The translations under genes and the position numbers were made by a program. From Streptosporangium lutulentum (GTDB lineage Bacteria > Actinomycetota > Actinomycetes > Streptosporangiales > Streptosporangiaceae), in the NCBI RefSeq assembly GCF_030811455.1, contig NZ_JAUSQU010000001.1, positions 7,564,001-7,628,000 of the forward strand: 64,000 bases of DNA. Direction: 5' to 3'. This document shows, one piece after another, positions 42,632 to 49,299 of the stretch; the stretch's first letter is position 1, and each line of letters begins with the position of its first letter. Below the pieces are notes generated by a model. That model was given only the letters and a program-made list of their open reading frames with translations, was not told the origin of the DNA and did no database searches.

Positions 42632-43018
42632 ATGCTTCCGGGTCGTGTGCTCGACGTAAGTGCGCTGGTGGACATCGCCGTGGCGAAGACCGAATACTCA
42701 CGCAGCATTGCCGCCATGTGCCTTTTCCGGGGTGGCGGGATATGCGTTCCGGCGACCAGCCTGGCGGCCGTGCTGTCCATCTCCCCCATGTCCACCCAGG
42801 AGGAGTTGTTCGAGCTTGTCACGGCGCCCGGTGTGAAGATCGATGACTTCACCCACGGCAAAGTGGGAGACATCGCGGAGATTCTCGACGGTTCACGCGA
42901 CATCACCGCCGGACACGTCATCTGGTGCGCCCGGAGCACGAAGTGGCCCATCCTCACGGATCGCGGCAGAGAGCTGATCCAATACGACCAGCACCTCGTG
43001 ATCGATCCCTTGCCCTAG
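42632..43018 (+). CDS. PIN-domain protein, VapC-like putative toxin
   Basis: A 128-aa PIN-like protein. The first acidic motif is in RVLDVSALVDIAVAK, the central Glu/Asp in SMSTQEELFELVTAPG / KVGDIAEI, and the C-terminal motif is DITAGHVIWCARSTKWPILTDRGRELI, with D near the end of the fold. VapC enzymes cleave tRNA or rRNA using Mg2+. The length is normal for the family and the pairing with the upstream gene supports the role. Confidence 0.75.
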   Translation: MLPGRVLDVSALVDIAVAKTEYSRSIAAMCLFRGGGICVPATSLAAVLSISPMSTQEELFELVTAPGVKIDDFTHGKVGDIAEILDGSRDITAGHVIWCARSTKWPILTDRGRELIQYDQHLVIDPLP

Positions 43019-43145
43019 CGAATGCCGATCGGCCGCGATTGGGCGGGCGCCTGTTCGCCTCCGTTCAGAACCCTTCCCAGGGAATGGGGTCGAATATTGT
43101 GCGCATACTGTCGATTTGTAGGGCTGCGCCCCCCACACTGAGAGG

Positions 43146-43382
43146 GTGACAGACCAGGTGAGGCGCATCAAACTCGACATTCCCGACAGCCCCGAATACG
43201 ACCAGGTACGCGATATGCACGGCCATGCCGTGTCGGTGTTCGCGTCCACGGAGAACAACGGTGAACGCTCGCTGAAAATCGGCAGCCGGACGCTGGCGCT
43301 GCGGAAGGTGGGCGTCGACGAGGACGGCGACGAGGCGATGGACGTCTACCGAGCCGAGGCGATCTCGGATCCCTCGTACTGA
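43146..43382 (+). CDS. Small hypothetical protein
   Basis: A 78-aa acidic, soluble protein with a GTG start. It is probably beta-rich (IKLDIPDSPEYDQV, HAVSVFAST, RSLKIGSRTLALRKVGVDEDGDEAMDVYRA). No family is recognised. It follows the VapC-like gene after 127 bp and is likely its own unit. Confidence 0.5.
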   Translation: MTDQVRRIKLDIPDSPEYDQVRDMHGHAVSVFASTENNGERSLKIGSRTLALRKVGVDEDGDEAMDVYRAEAISDPSY

Positions 43383-43741
43383 GGCCGGGCACGGACAAGC
43401 CCTGATCCGGGGCCGGACCGGACCCGGTCCGGCGGCGACGGGTCGGTATCCGGGCGATCACGGCCTCCTGAGAGCACGGACCCGACGACTCGGCACACGC
43501 GCCGGTGGACGCTGTCGCCTTCCGCGGTCTCGGTGCCCCTGCACGCACCGAGGCGCCAGGAACACGATCGAACCCTCAGGGGTTCCTCACGTCGGCCGAC
43601 CTCCAGGGCGCTTACGGTGATCCTCACGGAGGGGTCCGGCAGGACCGGGAGGAACCGGCGTCGGCCGGAGCCGTCGCGGAGAGATGCCCGGAAGGTCCCA
43701 TCACCTGCCGCCGGTGTCTTCGCGTGGATACCCTCGGCGCC
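43383..43741. other. Intergenic region
   Basis: GC-rich, with several overlapping but unconvincing open frames. I see no gene, repeat or clear terminator. Confidence 0.4.
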
Positions 43742-44269
43742 ATGATTATCTGGTTGAACGGGACCTTCGGTGCGGGCAAGACGACCACCGCCGGCGAGCT
43801 GGTCGAACTCATTCCAGAGGCGAGGATCTTCGACTCCGAGTACGTGGGCTACATGCTGCGCCATGTTCGGGATCTGCCGCAGGTCAGGAACTTCCAGCAG
43901 TGGCCCCCGTGGCGCGGGCTGGTCGTGGAGACCGCCTCCCAACTGCTCGGTTATCTCGGCGGAGTGCTCGTCATCCCGCAGACGGTTCTCGTCGAGGAGT
44001 ACTGGACGGAGATCCGCACCGGCCTCGAAAAGGCAGGCATTCCCCTCCACCATTTCCTGGTGCACACCGACCAGGACACCCTCATCCACCGGATCGAGAC
44101 GGACGGCGTGGAGAGAGAAGCGCGCCAGTGGCGCCTTGACCACCTGCCGGACTACCGCGACGCCCTGCCCTGGCTGAGCCGGGAAGCGACGACCGTCGAC
44201 ACCACCGGGGTCCCACCGGAGCGGGTCGCTCAGATCATCGCAGTCGACGTTCTCCCACACCGGGCGTAA
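43742..44269 (+). CDS. TmrB-like P-loop ATP-binding protein
   Basis: A 175-aa protein. It starts at once with a Walker A (MIIWLNGTFGAGKTTTAGEL), followed by RIFDSEYVGYMLRHV, FQQWPPWRGLVVETA, VLVIPQTVLVEEYWTEI and LHHFLVHTDQDTLIHRIE. The order and spacing match Bacillus subtilis TmrB, an ATP-binding membrane-associated protein that gives tunicamycin resistance, and related kinases. The resistance role here is inference. It is a single gene, 44 bp before the GNAT gene. Confidence 0.8.
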   Translation: MIIWLNGTFGAGKTTTAGELVELIPEARIFDSEYVGYMLRHVRDLPQVRNFQQWPPWRGLVVETASQLLGYLGGVLVIPQTVLVEEYWTEIRTGLEKAGIPLHHFLVHTDQDTLIHRIETDGVEREARQWRLDHLPDYRDALPWLSREATTVDTTGVPPERVAQIIAVDVLPHRA

Positions 44270-44312
44270 TTCTGATGCGATTCTTCCATCCGGGCTGAAA
44301 GAATCGGAAAGC

Positions 44313-44969
44313 ATGCGGCACTGGCCACTTTTCGCTCTCAAGGTGACGACTCCTCGGCTGGAACTTCGTCTCCCGTCGCTCGACGACCTTGATCAGCTCG
44401 CCGACCGGGCCGCCGAGGGCGTCCACGACCCTGATTTCATGCCGTTCGGCTTCCCCTGGACGGACGTGCAACCGCTGGAGCGCGCCCGCGGAACGATCCA
44501 GCACCACTTCAAGCAGTGGAGCTCCTGGTCACCTCAGAACTGGCAGTGCTCGTTCGTCACGATCTTCGAGGGCCAGGTGGTCGGCACTCAGGAAATGGAC
44601 GGCCTCGACTTCGCGGTCACGCGCCAGGTCTCCACCGGCTCCTGGATCGGGCAGCGCTTCCAGGGCAAGGGCATCGGCACCGAGATGCGCGCCGCCGTCC
44701 TCCACCTCGCCTTCGCCGGGCTCGGCGCCGAGTACGCGACGTCGGCCGCCTTCTCCGACAACCACCGCTCCCTGGCGGTCTCTCGCAAACTCGGCTACCG
44801 CGACGACGGCATCTCCATGCACAGCCGCAGGGGCAGAATCGCACGGCAGCAGCGTCTCCGCCTCGCCCAGGACGACTGGGTCACCCCCCAGGGGTTCGAG
44901 ATTCACCATCTCGAACCCTGTCTCCCCTTCTTCGGCCTCCAGCCGGACCCCGGCGAGGCGTCTCCCTGA
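44313..44969 (+). CDS. GNAT-family N-acetyltransferase
   Basis: A 218-aa RimJ/RimL-type acetyltransferase. The acetyl-CoA-binding motif A is GQRFQGKGIGTEMRAAVLHLAF, with the following AEYATSAAFSDNHRSLAVSRKLGYRDDG typical of this group. An N-terminal RLELRLPSLDDLDQLAD segment marks the fold start. The target (amine, antibiotic or protein N-terminus) is unknown. It may be co-transcribed with the TmrB-like gene. Confidence 0.92.
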   Translation: MRHWPLFALKVTTPRLELRLPSLDDLDQLADRAAEGVHDPDFMPFGFPWTDVQPLERARGTIQHHFKQWSSWSPQNWQCSFVTIFEGQVVGTQEMDGLDFAVTRQVSTGSWIGQRFQGKGIGTEMRAAVLHLAFAGLGAEYATSAAFSDNHRSLAVSRKLGYRDDGISMHSRRGRIARQQRLRLAQDDWVTPQGFEIHHLEPCLPFFGLQPDPGEASP

Positions 44970-45162
44970 CCTGCCCGTGCTCCCGCCGCCGTGTCCCGAC
45001 CGGCGACGACAAGCGGTTCGCCCGCCGGTTCGGCGGTCATTATCGCGGGCCGGGTGTTGTCGGGCGCCTCCGCCGGGAGAGCGGCGGCCTGCTGTCGCAC
45101 ACCCGGCCGCGCGGTGCTGTTCGACGAGATCGCGGTGACGCTCGATCCGTTGGGGTGAGGTG

Positions 45163-45681
45163 TCACGCGATGACCAGTGCCGCCATGGCGAGGATCGAGG
45201 CGCCGAACACCACGAAGTGGCGGACGTTTTGCAGGGTCCAGGTCCAGGAGGGGAAGCCGTCCTCGGCCGCCTTCAGGAGGGTCGGCACGTCGATGCTCGC
45301 GAGCATCGGGTCGCCCTTGCGGGCGAAGGCGGCCTGCACGGACGTGGTGGCGGTCAGCTGGCTGTAGAGGATCACACAGTTGATGAGTAGCACGATCGAC
45401 TGGAAGATCCAGGTCAGGGGCGTGGCCCAGTCGCCGCCGGACAGGTTCACCACGGCCGTCGCCGCCATCACCCCGGCGATCGAGACCGGAGCCCAGGTCT
45501 CGTGGCCGCCGGCGTCGAACCTCATCCCGTTCTCGGTCAGGACGGTGGTCCGTACGCCCTGGCGTGCCAGTTCGGCCTCGGCACTGGCCATCGCGGTGGC
45601 TCCGTAGCGGTGGCGCACCAGCGGGATGCTCACGAAGGCGGTGGCGACGAGCAGCTGCATGGAGGCGACGAAAGTGCTCAC
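45163..45681 (-). CDS. Four-helix membrane protein, divergent from TetR
   Basis: A 172-aa protein with about four transmembrane helices (MQLLVATAFVSIPLV; VSIAGVMAATAVVNL; WIFQSIVLLINCVILY; HFVVFGASILAMAALVIA). A soluble loop between helices 1 and 2 is rich in charged residues. No transporter motif is recognised. It is probably the regulated target of the adjacent TetR protein, whose operator-like sites lie directly upstream; efflux or membrane stress are possible roles. Confidence 0.7.
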   Translation of the reverse strand: MSTFVASMQLLVATAFVSIPLVRHRYGATAMASAEAELARQGVRTTVLTENGMRFDAGGHETWAPVSIAGVMAATAVVNLSGGDWATPLTWIFQSIVLLINCVILYSQLTATTSVQAAFARKGDPMLASIDVPTLLKAAEDGFPSWTWTLQNVRHFVVFGASILAMAALVIA

Positions 45682-45723
45682 GGTGGGTCTCCTTGATCGG
45701 GCGCTCTGTGGCGCCGGCTTCGA

Positions 45724-45795
45724 CTTGCACTAAGTTCAAGGGAAACCTACCACTTCCTGAACTAAGTTCAAGTCCTCACTTGAACTTTGTGCAAG
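45724..45795. promoter_or_regulatory. Three TetR operator-like palindromes
   Basis: The sites are 45724-45740 (CTTGCACTAAGTTCAAG), 45756-45772 (CCTGAACTAAGTTCAAG) and 45779-45795 (CTTGAACTTTGTGCAAG). They are variants of one 17-bp palindrome, CTTGAACTxAGTTCAAG, in the 140-bp divergent promoter region. Confidence 0.85.
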
Positions 45796-45822
45796 AAGGG
45801 GTCCGGCACCTATCGTGGAGGC

Positions 45823-46521
45823 ATGGCGCGCGACATGTTGACCAAGGACCAGATCGTCCAGACCGCGATCGAACTACTCGACGACGAGGGCCTGGAAGGC
45901 CTGAACATGCGAAGCCTGGGCAAACGGCTCGGCACCGCCGCAACGGCGGTCTACTGGCATGTCAAGAACAAGGACGACCTCATCCTGCTCGCCGGCGACC
46001 ACGTGTGGCACGAGATCGAACTGCCCGACCTCGACACCCTCGACTGGCGGACGGCGGCCACCGCGATGGCCACCAGCCTGCACACCATGCTCAGCAGGCA
46101 CCCCTGGCTGGTACAGGCGTTGGGCTCGCACCTCTTCTACGGACTCGGCAAGGCGCGCCACGACGACCACAGCCTCGCGGTCTACGAGGCGGCCGGCTTT
46201 GTCGGCGCCGAGGCCGACCGCGCCGCGGCCACCGTCTTCACGTTCGTCCTCGGCAGTGTCCTCGGCGCATCCGCCATGGTCTCCCTGACCCGGCGGCTGA
46301 GCCGCGACGGCGTGAACGCGCAAGAGCTGATCCAAGACACCATGGTCAAGGCGAGCGACGTCGCCATGCAATTCCCGCGACTACGCAGCCGCCTCACCAC
46401 ACCGGCCGCCGACTACAACGCCTCACCCGAGCAGACCTTCGAATCCGGCCTCAACGCCCTCCTCAACGGCCTTGAGGCCGAACTCCCCGACCGCGTACCG
46501 ACCGGCCCGGACGTGCGCTGA
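45823..46521 (+). CDS. TetR/AcrR-family regulator
   Basis: A 232-aa protein. The HTH is MLTKDQIVQTAIELLDDEGLEGLNMRSLGKRLGTAATAVYWHVKNKDDLILL. The C-terminal ligand domain is the TetR_C type (WRTAATAMATSLHTMLSRHPWLVQALG..VFTFVLGSVLGASAMVSL). The ATG at 45823 has GTGGAGG upstream. It faces the membrane protein gene across three operators, so it probably represses both. Confidence 0.93.
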   Translation: MARDMLTKDQIVQTAIELLDDEGLEGLNMRSLGKRLGTAATAVYWHVKNKDDLILLAGDHVWHEIELPDLDTLDWRTAATAMATSLHTMLSRHPWLVQALGSHLFYGLGKARHDDHSLAVYEAAGFVGAEADRAAATVFTFVLGSVLGASAMVSLTRRLSRDGVNAQELIQDTMVKASDVAMQFPRLRSRLTTPAADYNASPEQTFESGLNALLNGLEAELPDRVPTGPDVR

Positions 46522-46595
46522 GCAGCCGAATGGCGTGGGCAGTCCTCTGTGAACACAGGCCCGCCGAGATCAGGATCTATCGGGGGCAGGGGTAG

Positions 46596-46740
46596 CTGGG
46601 AGTCGAACGTCCGGAGCCCGTGGAGCCGGAGCATGACGGCCTGATCTTCGTGGGAGAGAAGGGCGCGCGACTCCGGCGCGGCAACTTCACGAAGGTCCGG
46701 GCGAGAGCGCTCAAGGCTGCCGAGCTTCCGCGCTGGGATC
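46596..46740 (+). pseudogene. Fragment of a tyrosine recombinase (integrase)
   Basis: The frame reads LGVERPEPVEPEHDGLIFVGEKGARLRRGNFTKVRARAL, like the beta-sheet and following segment between the active-site boxes of actinophage/AICE integrases. Neither the first Arg box nor the HxxR..H/Y end is present. It has no start and is followed by a terminator-like hairpin. Confidence 0.6.
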
Positions 46741-46774
46741 TGGCACGCGAGTGGAACACAGTCGTGAAAACAAC

Positions 46775-46812
46775 AAGGCCCAAGTCGGGATTGACACCCT
46801 GACCTGGGCCTT
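46775..46812. terminator. Terminator-like hairpin
   Basis: AAGGCCCAAGTC (46775-46786) pairs with GACCTGGGCCTT (46801-46812), a 12-bp stem with one mismatch. It lies between the integrase fragment and the convergent F420 reductase gene. Confidence 0.7.
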
Positions 46813-46914
46813 AGTGATTGGCTGCGGTGCTGCGTGGCCTGAAGAGGGCAACGGAGATCGGACCCGCACTGCCAAAGGGCCGACCGGCTTGCTGATACCT
46901 CGCCGGTCCGGATG

Positions 46915-47595
46915 TCAACGCCGGGCGGCGGCCAGCTTCGCGCCGAGCGCCGCAGCGTCGGCGGGTACTCCCGGTGACTCCCAGAAGTTCTCGATGCCCC
47001 CCGCATAAATAAAGCCGTACGCAGGGGTTCCCGGCTGGAAGCACCACCCGTCCGCGAGCGCTCCCGCGTCGACGGTGTCGTAGCCGATCCGGTCGAGGAA
47101 CGCGGTCGTCTCTCCCTTCGCGCCAACGTCATCGCCCGCGATCGCCAGGGCACTGCGGTCCGCCGCACCGGTGGGCCGGGCCAGCGCCCGCAGATGCTCG
47201 AAGTAGATGTTGTTGAAGACCTTGACGACCTTGGACGTCGTCAGGTGCCGCTGCAGCAGTTCGCTGGACGTGGTGGATCCGGCGTCGAGCTCCGGGAAGG
47301 TCCCGTCCCGCTGGGGGTAGTAGTTGTTGGTGTCGAGGACGGTCTTGCCGGCGAGCGGCTCCACTGGAACATCGCGATAGGCCTGCAGCGGAATGCTGAC
47401 GACCACCAGATCGCCGGCTGCGGCGGCCTCGGCGGAGGTCGCCGCGCTAGCCCTCGGCCCGAGCTCGTCGACCAGTTCCTTCAATGTCTGCGGGCCGCGC
47501 GAGTTGCTCAGCACCACGTCGTAGCCGGCCGCGATGGCGAGCCGGGCGACCGTGCCGCCGATATTTCCGCTGCCGATGAATCCAACAGTTGTCAT
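46915..47595 (-). CDS. NADPH-dependent F420 reductase family protein
   Basis: A 226-aa Rossmann protein (F420_oxidored). The N-terminus MTTVGFIGSGNIGGTVARLA is the dinucleotide-binding GxGxxG fold. NSRGPQTLKELVDELG, VVVSIPLQAYRDVP, VLDTNNYYPQRDG, VVKVFNNIYFEHL and ALAIAGDDVGAKGETTAFLDRIGYDTVDAG follow the family pattern. It exchanges hydride between NADP(H) and coenzyme F420, or serves as a related NADP oxidoreductase. The ATG at 47595 fits the fold start. It sits between two integrase fragments, so it may have been cargo of the decayed element. Confidence 0.9.
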   Translation of the reverse strand: MTTVGFIGSGNIGGTVARLAIAAGYDVVLSNSRGPQTLKELVDELGPRASAATSAEAAAAGDLVVVSIPLQAYRDVPVEPLAGKTVLDTNNYYPQRDGTFPELDAGSTTSSELLQRHLTTSKVVKVFNNIYFEHLRALARPTGAADRSALAIAGDDVGAKGETTAFLDRIGYDTVDAGALADGWCFQPGTPAYGFIYAGGIENFWESPGVPADAAALGAKLAAARR

Positions 47596-47820
47596 AACAA
47601 CTATCAACTTCCGCGCCACACCCGGCATTCCCTACCGGCTCCATGGACTGCGGGCAACGCGTATGACAGCACCCTCCTGATCGCCCCGGATCAGGGGTCA
47701 GGTTCTGGCTCGGCAAGGACCAAAGCGCTTATGACCGCGAACCTCCCGGGCTTCCATTTCACGATCTTCGTCATACGGGAAACCTCAGAAGAGCCAGAAC
47801 GTTTCGCTCCAGACATCATC

Positions 47821-48165
47821 CATATCGTCCGCGAGCACATCGAGGAGTTCGGCATCCACGAGGACGGCCGGCTGTTCCATGGCTCGCGCGGCGGCGTGAT
47901 CTCCATCGGGACCTACTGCGAGGTGTGGAAGGCGGTGCGGATCTTCGCTCTGACCCCCGATCAGCAGGTCTCGCCCCTGGCGGCCCGGCCGTACGACCTG
48001 CGGCACGCGGCGGTGTCCCTGTGGCTCGATGCCGGGGTGGCGGCCCCTGACGTGGCCGAGCGGGCGGGGCACGGGGTGGACGTGCTGCTCAAGGTCTACG
48101 CCAACTGCATCGACGGGGGCGCGGAGATCGCCAACCGCGGGATTGAGGACGCGCTGGCCGCGTGA
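47821..48165 (+). pseudogene. C-terminal fragment of a second tyrosine recombinase
   Basis: It reads REHIEEFGIHEDGRLFHGSRGG, then YDLRHAAVSLWLDAGVAAPDVAERAGHGVDVLLKVYANCIDG. This contains the LRH box, the GH box and the catalytic Tyr (VYANC) of actinobacterial integrases. The N-terminal domain and first Arg box are gone; upstream sequence in the frame is unrelated. It is close to tRNA-Ser(TGA), the sort of target these enzymes use. Confidence 0.8.
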
Positions 48166-48232
48166 GTCGCCGTTCAGCGAAGGGGCCTCGGAAACACCGG
48201 GATCTCTTCTGCTTTATCAAGGTGCGCCGAAG

Positions 48233-48817
48233 TCACGATAGGTACCTGCCGAACTCGCGCTCCATGAGGTCCCAGAACGACCTGTAGCGGACCTCGCCCG
48301 GATGCCAGGTCGCGAAGTCCCATGCCTCCCACTCGCCGTCCGGTCCGACGACGTGCGGGTTGAGCAGGTACACCTGCCCCTCGATGCACTCGGATATGTA
48401 GAGGCTGCCGGACATGGACTCCTGATGGAGATACCACTGATCCTGTGGGTCGTGATCGTCCTCCAACTGATCCCAGATCCGGGCGAGTTCTGGGTCGACA
48501 TCACGGGTCCAGCCGACTTCGGCCAGGGGCATCAGGCGGAGAGATGCATGGCTGTACTCGTCCCAGCCATTGGTGACCTGGAGGAACTCCCGATAGCTTG
48601 GCGGAAGACGCATGCCGAGGCGTTCCTCGTGTCGCGCGATCTCGGCCTCCCCGGCACCCGGCGCGCCGAGCCAGGTGGCACGGCCGAATCCGTCGTCCGG
48701 ATCCGCTCGCTGTTCCGGCGGAATAGCCCTGTACTCGGCGAAGTACTTCTGGGCCGCGTCGTTCACGGTGCGGAGAAGGTCGCCCCAGGGATAACGGGGG
48801 GTATTGGAGATCACCAT
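48233..48817 (-). CDS. SMI1/KNR4 family protein
   Basis: A 194-aa protein with the SMI1/KNR4 (SUKH) pattern: EAEIARHEERLGMRLPPSYREFLQVTNGWDEYSHASLRLMPLAEVGW, followed by YISECIEGQVYLLNPHVVGPDGEWEAWDFATWHPGEVRYRSFWDLM. In bacteria SUKH proteins are a major superfamily of immunity proteins against polymorphic toxins. No toxin gene is adjacent, so it is an orphan. The start at ATG 48817 gives the usual length. Confidence 0.9.
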   Translation of the reverse strand: MVISNTPRYPWGDLLRTVNDAAQKYFAEYRAIPPEQRADPDDGFGRATWLGAPGAGEAEIARHEERLGMRLPPSYREFLQVTNGWDEYSHASLRLMPLAEVGWTRDVDPELARIWDQLEDDHDPQDQWYLHQESMSGSLYISECIEGQVYLLNPHVVGPDGEWEAWDFATWHPGEVRYRSFWDLMEREFGRYLS

Positions 48818-49020
48818 GGCGGGGACCCTAACGGTCACATCCGACAGTTCGGCCGATGTAAGGCGCAACCGTCCCACCTGCCCGGTTTTGATTCTGCCCT
48901 TGGTTTCCCTGTATCAGCCGCCCGCTTCGCTCCAGCCCTCGTCAAGCCTGGCCAGCAGCAGCTTCGATCCCGCGAACACCGGCCGAGAGCCGCTCACGGC
49001 TGCACACCCCGGAAACGATC

Positions 49021-49062
49021 AACGGCGCCTCACCAAGGCCAAGTGCCTGGTCAGACGCCGTT
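49021..49062 (-). terminator. Terminator-like hairpin after tRNA-Ser(TGA)
   Basis: AACGGCG (49021-49027) pairs with CGCCGTT (49056-49062), enclosing a second stem TCACCAAGGC / GCCTGGTCA. It begins 12 bp after the tRNA 3' end. The rest of 48818-49020 holds no gene, only a short minus-strand remnant of coding-like sequence. Confidence 0.6.
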
Positions 49063-49074
49063 TGCGATGCTCAG

Positions 49075-49163
49075 CGGAGAGCGTGGGATTCGAACCCACG
49101 AGACCGGTCACCCGGCCTAGCGGTTTTCAAGACCGCCGCCATCGTCCACTAGGCGAGCTCTCC
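49075..49163 (-). tRNA. tRNA-Ser (anticodon TGA)
   Basis: An 89-nt class II tRNA with acceptor GGAGAGC / GCTCTCC and discriminator G. The anticodon stem is GCGGT / ACCGC with loop CTTGAAA and anticodon TGA. A long variable arm and the T loop GTTCGAATC follow. No CCA is encoded. Integrase debris lies on its 3' side. Confidence 0.95.
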
Positions 49164-49299
49164 TGGTGACACGTCCGAAGAACGTATCAGATTGCACCTT
49201 AGTCTCTCACTGTCCCAGACGTGCACGAGACTGCGGGCACATCGTCCATCCTTCGAGACGAGGTGCCCGCAGTGCCCGATTTCGCGTGCCGTACCGGAT

